A stretch of 64,000 nucleotides of DNA, taken from Bidens hawaiensis. Lineage: Eukaryota; Streptophyta; Magnoliopsida; Asterales; Asteraceae. Location: NCBI GenBank assembly GCA_021521415.1, contig JAIQDT010009076.1, positions 1 through 64,000 on the forward strand. Direction: 5' to 3'. Below, piece after piece: positions 11,167-21,775 of this stretch. Numbering within the stretch: position 1 is the stretch's first letter; each line of letters starts with the position of its first letter. Position numbers and translations under genes: made by a program. The notes below the pieces were generated by a model. It ran no database searches, was not told the origin of the DNA, and saw only the letters and a program-made list of their open reading frames with translations.

Positions 11167-11937
11167 TTACTCGGGATTGATCATCCCATTCAGCTCGATA
11201 AGGTTTTGAAATCGTGTTTTGTCAAACGCTTTAGTATAAAGATCAGCGAAATTATCAAGCGTATCCACCTTTTCAAGCACAATCAGTTTCTTCTCAGCAC
11301 AATCCCGTATAAAATGATGACGTATGTCAATATGTTTAGTTTTACTGTGCTTCACGGGATTGTTAGTTACTGAGATAGCAGCTGTGTTATCAATGCAAAT
11401 AGGTGTAAGTAAGAAATTCAGACCATAGTCGCGCAACTGTTGTTGAATCCAAAGAACCTGGGAGCAGCAGTTGGATGCTGCCATGTATTCTGCTTCACAT
11501 GTTGAAATTGCGACTGAAGTCTGCTTCTTGCATTGCCACGACACCAATCTGCCACCAGGAAACTGACATCCTCCAGTTGTTGACTTCCGACTCTGATTGC
11601 ACCCTCCATAATCAGAATCTGTGTAAGCGACTAGCTCCAAGTCTCCTCCTCTCGGGTACCACAACCCCAGCTTCGGTTTGCCCTTGAGATACCTTAGTAT
11701 CCTCTTCACACCCTTCAGATGAGATTCTTTTGGGTTTGCCTGAAAACGAGCACAAAGACAAACAGCAAACATTATATCAGGCCTAGAAGCAGTTAAGTAC
11801 ATTAAAGAACCTATAATAGCCCAATACTGAGTTGGGTCCACATCTGCATCACCGTCTGACTCAGCACCCAATTTGTGATTGACGCAGATAGGAGTGTCGA
11901 ATGGAGTGCTGACCTCCATCTTGAAGCGTTTGAGCAC
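11167..11937 (-). pseudogene. N1 pol: end of reverse transcriptase and RNase H
   Basis: This is the last open segment of pol, in the same frame as the two upstream segments. It holds the RT thumb region, then copia-type RNase H with the catalytic acidic residues visible in AYTDSDYGGC, STCEAEYMAAS and CIDNTAAIS contexts, and the terminal HIDIRHHFIRD block with a conserved tail. The natural stop at 11,167 ends pol. It is separated from the segment above only by one in-frame stop at 11,956, so the domain is otherwise well preserved. Its role would be removal of the RNA template during reverse transcription in the virus-like particle. Confidence 0.88.
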
Positions 11938-11955
11938 ATCATGGACATACTTGGT

Positions 11956-13377
11956 CTAATGAATGAACATCCCATCCTTCTTCTGATCAACCTGCAATCC
12001 TAAAAAGAAAGTTAGTTCACCTATAGCACTCATTTCAAACCTTTTCTTCATGACGTCCTCAAACTCCTGACACATGGAGACTTTAGATGCAGCAAAGATA
12101 ATGTCATCCACGTAGACTTGCACCAGCAGGAAGTCGCTTCTTTCTCTCTTAACGAACAACGTGCTATCAATCTTCCCTCTTTCAAACCCATTTTCAAGCA
12201 AGTAATCTGATAAAGTTGAATACCAGGCACGAGGTGCCTGATGTAGTCCATACAATGCCTTGCTTAACTTGTACACGTGATCAGGAAAGTCTGGGTCAGG
12301 AAAACCCGGAGGTTGCTCAACATACACTACCTCATCAACTTTCCCATTCAGAAACGCACTCTTCACATCCAACTGAAATACCTTCATCTTCTTATAAGCA
12401 GCGAACGCCAAAAACAATCTAATGGCTTCCAACCTTGCGACAGGAGCGAACACTTCATTATAATCAATCCCCTCTTGTTGATTAAAACCTTTAACGACTA
12501 GCCTCGCCTTGTTTCTTATGATAATCCCTTTCTCATCTCTCTTGCACTTAAACACCCATTTTGTGCCTATCGCATGCACATTCTTCGGTTTTTCAACCAA
12601 ATCCCATACTTCCATTTTCTTGAACTGAGCCAACTCTTCTTGCATGGCTTCGACCCACGAGCTGTCCTTTAAAGCCATTTGATAATTCTTCGGCTCAATC
12701 TGGCTGATAAAGCAGGTGTACAAGCATTCGTTGATTATCCCTGTCTCCTTGATGCTTGTGTAAACACAGGTGTGCTCATTCAAGCTACGTCTTGTTTGTA
12801 CACCGGAGGACACATCACCAATCACATTCTCCAAAGGGTGATCTTTATGAATTCTCGTGGTCGGAACATAACCGACATGTAAATTGTCTTCCAAGTTAGA
12901 AGAGAGCTCGTCAATGGTTGTTTCATGCTGAGAGTGAAATGGATTGAAAAATTCTTCTTCAGTCGAGGTAGAAGGGGTATCGACAGCATTTGATGAGGAA
13001 GGTTGACATTTATCGATCAGCTGTCTTTGCAATAGGTTTTCTTCCTCATCAAGGATCATCTTCGTAGCAACTCTCTCTTCTTCTTCAGCAATATCCAAAT
13101 ACGGTATGTTAAAAGACTTAAAAAGTTTAACATAGTCGAAAAACTCAGCAGGTCCGTTGCTTGGTTTTGGCGGTTGGTAACATGTGATATCGGTGTTACA
13201 CACCACCTCAACCTTGTTGGTCGATGTATTGAAGACACGTCTGTTGGGAGTCCCAACAACACAACCGACTAAGATTCCTTCATCGGCTACTTCACCAAAT
13301 TTAGAATTTGTCTTCAAAATCGAACAAGGGGACCCGAATGGTTCAAGACCACTCAAGTTGGGCTTTCTCCCATGCAT
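11956..13377 (-). pseudogene. N1 pol: integrase C-terminal region and reverse transcriptase
   Basis: The segment opens with the integrase C-terminal part ([12 protein letters not shown] motif), passes through an acidic linker, and enters copia reverse transcriptase. The RT shows [11 protein letters not shown], a [15 protein letters not shown] block, [11 protein letters not shown] (first catalytic Asp) and the polymerase signature [10 protein letters not shown] stop at 11,956 interrupts the frame where a Gln codon is expected (TAG in place of CAG by family pattern). The frame equals that of 13,459-14,475 above and 11,167-11,937 below. Apart from the single-codon breaks the polymerase looks complete. 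Confidence 0.88.
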
Positions 13378-13458
13378 AAGCTCATAACAAGTTTTACCAA
13401 GTCTTTTAACAGTTAAGACTCTATTCGGAACATAACAGGCTGTAGCAACAGCTTCAGC

Positions 13459-14475
13459 CTAAAACACCACAGGAAGCTTCGAATCAGCCAGCATAGTTCT
13501 GGCTCCTTCAATTAATGTTCTATTCTTCCTTTCAGCCACTCCATTCTGTTGCGGTGTATGCGGAGCGCTGTATTGGTGTTCAATCCCTCTCTGAAGGCAG
13601 AAGATCTCCATCTCAAAATTCTTGAACTCCGTTCCATTGTCACTCCTGATGAACTTAACCCTTTTATCCATAACGTTCTCAACTTTGGTAATCAAATTCT
13701 TCACCATCTGAGCCGTTTCGTCTTTTGATTTCAGGAAATACACCCACGAATATCGTGAGTAGTCATCAGTGATCACCAAGCAATAAGAAGTTCCTCCTAG
13801 ACTTTTTGCATTCACGGGACCGAAGAGATCCATGTGAAGCAACTCCAGAGTACTGGCAATTGAATTGACTTTCTTGGTGAGATGGGATTTCTTGTGCTGC
13901 TTTCCCTTCTTGCACGCTATACATTTATCTTCAAAATTGAAATTCTTCAAAGGAACGCCCAGCACAAGTCCATTCCTGACAATGTGGTTCATCTTCCGAA
14001 GATGAATGTGCCCCATTCTCCTATGCCACAATTCGGACTCTGATTCACTCGCTTTTGTCATAAGGCATGATTCTGCCGTGGCCATTTCAATTGATCTCAT
14101 ATCCATAATATATGTATTTCTTTCACGTGGAGCCTTCATCACAATCCACTCGTCTGGTATCTGAAAACCAGGTTTCAACACAATCGCCTCATTCTTTGTA
14201 AAATGAACGGTGTACTCCTTATCACAGATCTGCGACACACTCAGCAGATTGTGCTTCAATTCTTCTACAAAGTTAACCTTCTCCAAAGTCATCTTTCCGT
14301 TTGACACCGTTCCCATTCCAGTAATCTTGCCACCACTTTCACCAGCAAAGCTAACTCTCCCTCCTTGAACAAGTTTCAAATCGTGTAACAAGTATTTGTT
14401 ACCCGTCATGTGCCGGGAACAGCCGCTATCTACAACCCAAAGATTGTTGGCAGCCCTGTTCAACTGTTCCTGCAC
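13459..14475 (-). pseudogene. N1 pol: protease, GAG-pre-integrase and integrase core
   Basis: Near the start is the aspartic protease signature VVDSGCSRHMTG. About 120 residues later comes the GAG-pre-integrase zinc-binding block (LWHRRMGHIHL ... CIACKKGKQH). The integrase core follows with its D-D-E residues: Asp in LLHMDLFGPV, Asp in RSDNGTEF, and Glu in NGVAERKNRTL. The frame stops at 13,459, where the family normally has Trp (TAG for TGG). The first residue is an artefact of frame opening. The true junction with gag lies at a CAG|GAACAG site at about 14,470, directly after a pyrimidine-rich run, which looks like a splice acceptor. Confidence 0.88.
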
Positions 14476-14489
14476 AATAAAGCAAAAGA

Positions 14490-15437
14490 TTAGAATTTAG
14501 GGACCCAAGACCAATTGGTCTTGGATCTATACATCCCAAACTTTGGCTTTCCAAAGTTAGTATCTCGATAATTCCTGTAAGTCCCATTAGGATATCTCAT
14601 TGAAGATTGATTGTGAGGCCTACCAAACCTTTGTGAATTGAAAGAATTATAACTTGTGGTTTGGTTATTAGCAGTGTAAAACTGAGATTTGTTTCTATGA
14701 AAACCTGAATTAGTCACATTTTTGAATTTTAAGTGGTTTTCATTTTTAGCAGCATGATAATAACTATTAGGCTTATTCTCAGTTTTAGTAGGCCTTACAC
14801 CTCTAAATCGCTGCTTTAGAGGGCAATTTGCAACAAGATGTCCTAATTGATTACATCTAAAACAACACCTATGTTCAACCTTTTTATCAACAGGTGTTTT
14901 AGATGTCGAGGCTATATTACCGCCCATTGGTCTCACATATGGTGGGACGTACGGGTTTAGTGGAGTACTCCTTTTATTTGTTTTATCTTTTTCTCCACTC
15001 TTGGGTAACACAACCTCCTCTTTTGCCTTACCAGACTCGGATGACTTATCCGAATCTGACGAGACTGGACTTTGATCAGAAATTTCAACACTTGAAACAG
15101 GCGAACTTGTTTCGCCTCTACTAACATTTGGTTCTTTAACAGTTACTTTAACTGGCACTGTCTGAGCAACCTCAAAGTCAACAGATTTCTGAACACTAGG
15201 GTTAAAAGTGTAATTGTGATTGTATGGTGGTGGAACCTCATGATAACCGATTCCTCCTCTCTTAGCAGAGGAACCTTGATCACTAACAAGGTGATCAAGT
15301 ATAGCAGAAGAATTTCTGAACTGCTCCAGTTTTCGATTCAGTTCCACCACTTTCACCTGGTGGTCAGCAATCTGTTTTTCTCTCTCAGCAATTAGTTTGG
15401 TCTTTTCTTCCAAAACTTCATAACTTAAATCAATCAC
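14490..15437 (-). pseudogene. N1 gag, C-terminal part with second zinc knuckle
   Basis: This is the third gag segment. It has a coiled-coil-like start, a Ser/Lys-rich linker, a CCHC zinc knuckle (CFRCNQLGHLVANC, about residues 193-206) and a basic Asn/Tyr/Arg-rich tail ending in WSWVPKF at 14,490. It is in a different frame from the upstream gag pieces; a one-base change in an A-rich run near 15,467 accounts for this. The knuckle would bind genomic RNA for packaging. A second knuckle in addition to the one in the 15,857-17,110 piece fits large Sirevirus gags. Confidence 0.8.
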
Positions 15438-15463
15438 TTCAATTTTTTCAGCAAGTTTTGTTT

Positions 15464-15736
15464 TTAGACTTTTACATCTTTTTCACAAGCTTTTATTTTA
15501 ATTTTATAATTATTTTCTCTTGATTTAATAAAGTGATGATCTTCTTTTAAGGTTTTAAATTCAGCATCCAACCTAACATACTGATCGGTTATGGTTGCTA
15601 GTTGCTCAGGCAAGTTCTCACATTTTGAACAAGTTGGTTTAGAACATACCTCGGAGAGCTGGTCATTAACGTCTGCCATTAGAGCTTTTTCCTCTCCGGT
15701 AACCTTCTCACTTTCTTCATTTTCTACCTTTGCCAA
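15464..15736 (-). pseudogene. N1 gag, central coiled-coil segment
   Basis: This piece is in the same frame as the 15,857-17,110 gag ORF, from which two in-frame stops near 15,857 and 15,770 separate it. It is rich in Glu, Lys, Ala and Leu, with a short Cys-x2-Cys (CSKCEN) and heptad-like spacing, so a coiled coil is likely. It ends at 15,464 by the frameshift that leads into the next piece. The first Met is not necessarily a start codon. Confidence 0.7.
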
Positions 15737-15856
15737 ATTTGCCTGCTCAAAAGTTTCTTAAGAAAGCAGGTTCCAGTTGTATTCACCATCTTCTCTGGAC
15801 ATCATCGCACTATAATCTTTTCTACCCTCACTTTGCTGTGGAGACCTACCCTGACT

Positions 15857-17110
15857 TCATTCCACACGCTCATTCCTGCATTCCTTTGCAAAGTGACCGT
15901 TTTGTTGACAATTGTAGCATCTCACCTTTGCCTTGTCAAACCCCGGCTTTCCACCGACAAATTTCCTTCCCGTCTTTCTCATAAACCTTTTTACTCTTCT
16001 CACGATCATGGCCATTTGCCATTGTAAATCCATTTCTTCCATATCCTCAGCATCAATCTGATCGTAATCTTCATCCAACATAGCTGGATCAACAATCTTC
16101 CCTTGAATGTAGTTCTCATAGGAAGCAATGAAAGAAGCATAGAGACCAAACTGCTCTTCAGCAGACTTGACACTCATAGGCATCTTGGAGTAGTTGTTGC
16201 TGGGAGAACTTGAAGAGCAACTACTCTTGCTTACCTGGGGTTGACAACCACTCGATCCAGCTGCTACATAGCAAACATCCCCATTGGTGTTAACTGACAC
16301 ATGCCCCTCATGTGATGAGTTGGGGCCCGACTCTCCCTTTGTGTAGTAGGCAGCAGATTCAGTCTTCGATCCCGAGCTAGTGTTGACTTTAGCTCCATAC
16401 ATACCTGGATCTTGAACCTGATCCATAGGTGTCTCTTTTCTGACCATGTTAAGCTCAAAGGTTCTGAGCTTGTTGACTGCCGTTTCAAGATCATATGTGG
16501 GAAAGTCCTTGTCTTCCCTCATCAGCACAGTGTACATCTCCCATTTTGGTGGGAGAGCATCTAGAAGCTTCTCAACTATTTCTTCTTCTCGGTAGGAAAT
16601 TGAATAGTTGCTCAATTCAGTCATCAGATGGTAATATCGAGTGATAATATCATCTAAGGATTCATTCTTCAAATACTTGAAGACTGAGAACTGGGTTTTG
16701 AGCAATTTTATCTTTGAAGCCCGGATTCCTACATTCCCTTCAAATCTGTTCTCAAGAGCTTCCCAAAGCTCTCTTGCTGACTTATACTTTCTGAACGTAT
16801 GAAGGATCTCTTGAGGAAGAGCCATAGTAATAGCAGCATGAGCCTTGCTCTTGGCCTCATACATCTTTTTCTCTTCTTCTTCCATTTTACTATACTTTTT
16901 AATTTGATCACGACCTTCATACTCCATAACTGGTGGAATATAACCATCCTGGATGCATACCCACATCTTCGCATCCTGGTATTTGACATATTGTATGAAC
17001 CGATCCTTCCATGCAACGAAATCGGTTCCCTTCAGCAATCTTGGGGCCTTGGTAGCTGACCCTGCTTCAACTTCCATCTTCACTAACTCAGAGATGTTGA
17101 TCGACGACAT
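15857..17110 (-). pseudogene. N1 gag, N-terminal capsid domain with first zinc knuckle
   Basis: This is the copia-type gag (UBN2 / retrotran_gag family). The ATG at 17,110 follows the leader and opens with MSSINISELV. Residues about 20-230 hold the capsid-like domain, with LKGTDFVAWKDRF, an ALENRFEG-type segment, and IVEKLLDALPPKWEMY. A Ser/Gly-rich linker follows, and near the end there is a CCHC knuckle, CYNCQQNGHFAKEC. The frame stops at 15,857 one codon after VE, where Trp is expected (TGA for TGG). Gag would form the cytoplasmic virus-like particle. The start is secure: it is the first ATG after the primer site in a long open frame. Confidence 0.88.
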
Positions 17111-17620
17111 CTTTCCCGAAAAGTAAGAAACCTGAAAAATTAAGAATTTTTTTTTTTTTTTATATTAAAGTACTGTAGGCGAAGTTACGGATAACTTCGC
17201 TTGAAGTAGGCGAAGTTGTAGAGAACTTCGCTGAAGAACTTCGCTGATAACACTGCTGATTAACTTCGCTAATTCTTAACTTCGCTTGATGTAAGCGAAC
17301 TTAAGAGGTAGGCGAAGTTGAAGAGAACTTCGCTTGAGATAGGGGAACTTGAGAATGTAGGCGAAGTTGTGGATAACTTCGCTTAACCTTATATCTTCGC
17401 CGAAACCCTACGCACAGTGACGGCAACTTCGCCTGATGAACACGGAAGATTTGCAGATCTGTAAATCGGATTTTAACGAGGTTTTTGACGGTGTAAAGGC
17501 TTGAACACGATGGTAGGAGGTAAGAATGATCAAAAACACAGAAAACACGTCCCGCGAATAGTCGAAACGGGACGATTTCTACACCCGCGTGAATATCCCG
17601 AACCACACAATCGAGCAAAT
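17111..17620 (-). other. N1 untranslated leader between primer site and gag
   Basis: The leader holds a poly-T/A run near 17,147-17,162 and a dense cluster of the GGCGAAGTT / AACTTCGCC motif (17,170-17,430), several in hairpin pairs. The short ORFs here cross the LTR edge and are not considered genes. Confidence 0.7.
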
Positions 17621-17632
17621 GATCTGATACCA
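17621..17632 (-). other. Primer-binding site of N1 (initiator Met tRNA)
   Basis: On the minus strand TGGTATCAGATC lies two bases inside the 5' LTR. It matches the usual plant copia site TGGTATCAGAGC at all but one of twelve positions, so iMet tRNA is the primer. Confidence 0.92.
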
Positions 17633-17634
17633 AT

Positions 17635-18050
17635 TGTAGGTTCCCTGGACGGATCACACGAGATATCCCGATCTACTCAGGTGCGGAATCCCTGCGTAGA
17701 TCGTTACGAGCGTAGAAAGCAAACCAAACAAACACACACGAATAAACCGAAACACGTTATATATTAATAACCGAACTCACGTGATATGAATCACTGATAC
17801 AGACTCTCGATTAACTCAAACGACTAACTTAACGACTTAACGATTAACTTTAAACCAAGCCGTAAGCTTGTATATAAATACACGACAACTTCGCCTGATA
17901 TGTTCAGGCGAAGTTGTCCATAACTTCGCTTGTTCAACAAGTTCGCCTAGGCGAACTTGTTAACAACTTCGCTTAAACAAAAACATAAATAACATTACAG
18001 ACTCGATTACAGACACTAGACTATGAACTACTGACATTTATGCACCAACA
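17635..18050 (-). repeat. 5' LTR of N1 (416 bp)
   Basis: This is the partner of 5,655-6,070, with two differences in 416 bases. The hairpin and 26-bp palindrome recur at 17,884-17,918 and 17,936-17,961. It is followed by the right target duplication CAAAG at 18,051-18,055. Confidence 0.95.
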
Positions 18051-18055
18051 CAAAG
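18051..18055. repeat. Target-site duplication of N1, right copy (CAAAG)
   Basis: Exact repeat of 5,650-5,654, placed directly outside the right LTR. Confidence 0.95.
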
Positions 18056-19098
18056 GATGTTGTCTTGTTTCAGATTGGCTTTACTTTGGATTTCCCTTTC
18101 ATTGTAATTTTAGAAAGATCCATCATCTTTCTGGATAATTCCTTGTTCTTTGCTTCTAGAGACTGAGCAGCTCCTTTCTTCTTGTTCAACTGTAGTTCTT
18201 TCATTTTCTTGAAGTTGCTCAAAGTCTCTTTTCTTGTCATGACTTTTAGTGATTCAAATGGAATTCCATTGTTCACCAAAAATTTTGGTTTTCCACCATA
18301 CATACTCAACATTTTCAGGACATTCATTTCTTGTTTCAATTCATGTTTCAATTTCACCCCTTTCAATTCATTGTCTTGAGCAATCTTTTCTTTACTCAAA
18401 GCTTGTGAAATTTTGTCAATAACAGAGTCTAGTTTCTCCTTTACCTCTGTCTCTGGTTCTTCTTGTTTAATTAGCTTGAGCAGAGATACTAGCACTCCAT
18501 TTGGAATTTCTTTATAATTTAAGCACTTGTCAATTACTTCTTGTGGGACTTCCTTCTGATTATCATTCTTCACTTCATCCCCTACCTTTTTCTCATCTTC
18601 AAACAGTTTCATCAGGCTTTCTTGTTCTTCAAAATCTTTATCAGACAGTATTTGGCTTAGAAATTGTCTGTCTTGAATTTCTATCATTCTCTGCATATAG
18701 ACCCTTTTGGCTTCTACTTATGATTCATCAATTCCTAAGATTGTTGACTTTTCTTTTGATGAATTGACAATCTGATTTTCATCATCTTCTATAGCAATTC
18801 CCTTTCCTTTTAGTTTCTTTCTTTCTTCAAGATGTTTCCTTTCATCTTCTGGAACTATGTCAGTTTCAGCATCTAAACTATCTTCTTCATAGATTGAGAG
18901 AAACTTTAATGAATTTTCCCCCTGATTCAGTGATTTCTCCCCCTGTTTTGGGGTAGCTGAGGTCTTCTCAACCTCATTCATTAGGGTTTGAACTCTTTGT
19001 AACGCCTTCTTTAGTTCTTCAGAGAGATGATGTTTGTAGGAATTGGGATTGCTTATAATCGGATCCATTTCTGATTTGTTGTTAAAAGATGAACACAC
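18056..19098 (-). pseudogene. Element A extra ORF, proximal part (two open pieces)
   Basis: Two minus-strand pieces, 18,718-19,098 and 18,070-18,696, share one frame and are separated by a single stop near 18,716. A further stop at 18,070 precedes the N1 insertion point. The likely start is the ATG that opens MDPIISNPNSYKHH, a few codons inside the first piece. Composition is strongly Glu/Lys/Leu with long heptad-like stretches, so an elongated coiled-coil protein is likely. The frame continues past N1 into 5,294-5,650. It occupies the Sirevirus ORF2 position but shows no obvious similarity to the N1 extra ORF. No catalytic or membrane motif is visible. Confidence 0.65.
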
Positions 19099-19680
19099 AA
19101 TTGTCAGTAATATGTATAACAGTGTATATGTGAGAAGAATAAAGATTAAGGTATAAAGGATATTTCAATTCAAACCGTTGTCTTGAACTATATTGAAACC
19201 TATACACAAAATAAATGTAAGTAATGGGAAGTTTCAAAATTGAAAGATATAAAGACTATCTCTTTAATGGAAGTTAAGACACACTTAAAGTACATATCTG
19301 CAATTTAATAAGAAAAGAAAACTGTGGATAAAGTTCTTTTTGGTTTGCTTTTCTTTTGCATGTCAGGTAAAGAAAGAATCTTGAAAAGTGTTTTGTCTTT
19401 TAGCCCATAAATTCCTTATATATTTAAGGAATGGTTGCTTTGGAGTATGTCCAGAAATGGTAATGTATGTAAAGATAAAATAATTTAGTAATAGATTTAA
19501 GTAAAATGAAGAAAACTTACTTGAAATACCAGATTTCTTGAGAACTTAAGCACAAGACAAATAATCAAGTACAAAACATCAAATAAGCATCCTTGCTAGG
19601 AATCAATTAAGATACCCATTTGCATTTCTCAATTTAAATTAAAATTCCTAAACTAGCATAAACCCTATCAGTATAAGAAA
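19099..19680. other. Element A spacer upstream of the extra ORF
   Basis: AT-rich, non-coding, no feature recognised. It would be the leader of the extra ORF if that is made from its own transcript. Confidence 0.4.
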
Positions 19681-19684
19681 CACA

Positions 19685-20480
19685 TTCAATCAAGCATACT
19701 TTGATATAAAGTGTGACCGAGCAATCTTCATGGAAGTACAAAGTGTGCCCGAACAACCTTCTTATGCAAAGTATACCCGAATAACTTTTCTAGAGTATAA
19801 AGTGTGCCCAAAAAGATATCAAGCAGACAGTGTACCCGGAAAGTCAAATTTTTGAAATTACCAAGTATATTAAGTAAACACTAGTGTACCCGGAATATAA
19901 AGTGTGCCTGGAAAACAAGGTCTGCCTGGAAACACTTGTAATTTCAAAGAAATCATAATCACAAATAGCACATAGCATGCTTGGAATTAAACACAAAACA
20001 CGTAAGTGTGCTATAGTCTAAAATTTCAAAGCGTGCCCGGAAATCCTATGTTAGCACTAAGCTTGCTAGGATAATCATATTCAAACATTAGGTATGCCCG
20101 GAAACTAAACTAAACAGTTTAGTCTAACCGAAAAACTTCAAATCATCAAATCATACCTGAAAATGACAAAATTAAATAAAAACATCTAAGCGTGCCCGGA
20201 AAGGTTAAAAGGCATTAAACCTTACCCGAAAAACATATTCAATCATAAACAGTCAGGCTTGCCCGGAAAGTGACTAATCTTAGTAAACTCTACTCGAAAA
20301 GTATCAAATACTTAAAAGCATGCCTGAAAATAGTAAACTTGGATAAAAGTATCTATGTGTACTCGGAAAGGTTATAAAACATTAAACCATACCCGAAAAT
20401 ACATATTCAACCATATTCACCTGTTTTGTGCCCGGGAAAGTTAGAAAACATCAAACCTTTCCCGAACCTACATATTCAAC
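19685..20480. repeat. Element A motif array: about 23 degenerate GTGTGCCCGGAAA units
   Basis: Units such as gtgtgcccgaac, gtgtacccggaa, gcgtgcccggaa, gcttgcccggaa and catacccgaaa recur every 30-45 bp. The same GCCCGG core recurs in the A LTR (4,380-5,000), so it is a family-specific non-coding motif. This parallels the AACTTCGCC array of N1. Confidence 0.75.
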
Positions 20481-20574
20481 CTATTTAAGGCAAAATGCAA
20501 CATTTTTTGACTTAAGCCACTTGTCAAAGACATTTGTCAGTTATGTATCATTACAGATCATAGTTTAAGCGAAA

Positions 20575-21775
20575 ATGGTGCATTTAGAGATCAAATTTCA
20601 GTCTTTTTCTCTTCAAAACATTTTCTTTCTTTAACTGAAAAGATCTCAAGAATGGGATCATATTGACTATGTAACTTTTTCAATACTTCATCCTCAGCAT
20701 TATTATGACTACAAAGACAGGTCAACAGCAGGTCTAGACTTAACATGATTTTCATCTCTTTGGTGGTATTATTAAGTTTCAATTAAGTTTGCAGAAAATT
20801 TAATAGATAACACATGTTGTGTTTTGATGCTCCTTATCTATCCTCAAGGCTTATTTGGCTTTCTCCAGATCACCCCAATTTGACTTTGACCCCCTGGTTT
20901 TGGTTAAAAACTTTTAATGACAGAACATATTTTTGAAAATTTATAAGATATTTCTTTTCAAATCTACAAACATATGTGAGGTTGAACATTGGACTTACTT
21001 GCCACGCAAATCGGACTTACAGGCCTTTCATTCAGGATGTTTAAAGTACTTATATGATTGCCTCCACCCTTGTAGCTCTGGAATTAACCCTCATGTTTGT
21101 ATTTTCTTAATAAAAATTTGTGAACATAAATCAACTTTTGGTTGACTAAATATTTGAAATAAAGTAGTTCGCAGCTGTTCTATGTCATTCTTTAGAAGAT
21201 GTTTCATTTTGGGTAACCAAAAACCAACAGGCTTGTGTATGACTGGATAATCACTTTTCTACCTATCATTTGAAAACATTTATCTAGGAACATGCATAGA
21301 TATCAATGTAACTCCACATAAGATATAGCAGTTTCTTTATGTTTATATCACCTTAGATTTTACATATCATGAGAAAGCAACCGTACATGTTAATGACTGT
21401 ACTCAGAGTCCTTTTAGCCTAATAAATCCATATGATTGGCTAAGTAGTCAATGTACTATCATTTCCCATTAAAATTCAGTTTAATATTCAATCACCCCAG
21501 TGTCTCTTAATTTGGCAGGTAAATGGCTATCTTGTTTGACCACAAGTGTTCAACAGGACAATATACATTTGAACATATGTCCTTTCAAAGTCAGAGTTAT
21601 TGACATAGTTTTAAGTGAAGGAATAGAAAACAAGCTATTATTGCCACAAGTGCTTACAGTTTTCTGGTTAATGGATATCTTATAAATCTATACAGATTAT
21701 AGGACCAAGCATATACAAGTGTATGTCCTTCCAACTGTGCACATGACATAATTTTTAGCAAAGATAACTACTTGA
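20575..21775 (-). other. Element A pol-to-ORF2 spacer with conserved duplicated module
   Basis: Several blocks match N1 9,965-11,145. The segment near 20,845-20,900 ('ttatttggctttctccagatcacccc') and the segment near 21,232-21,270 ('gtgtatgactggataatcacttttctacctatcattt') are the clearest. A module of about 135-150 bp occurs in two diverged copies (about 21,485-21,630 and 21,640-21,775), as in N1. Short ORFs here are not convincing. Confidence 0.6.

Larger units (their letters stand above)
5655..18050 (-). mobile_element. N1: nested, nearly full-structure Sirevirus-like copia retrotransposon, 12,396 bp
   Basis: N1 is complete in structure. It has two 416-bp LTRs (5,655-6,070 and 17,635-18,050) with TG...CA ends, a CAAAG duplication, an iMet primer site, gag, pol in copia order (protease, integrase, RT, RNase H), a large extra ORF, and a polypurine tract. 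The LTRs differ only at two bases: g/a in 'cccg(g/a)tctac', and a/g in 'gattaca(a/g)acac'. The low divergence (0.48%) indicates a recent insertion. Even so, gag carries stops and a frameshift, pol carries two in-frame stops, and the extra ORF carries a frameshift. The two gag zinc knuckles and the extra ORF point to the Sirevirus genus. Confidence 0.93.

Noticed and set aside
16729..17059. ORFs of 95 and 86 codons in N1 gag
   Set aside because: Shadows of the gag frame on other frames and strand.
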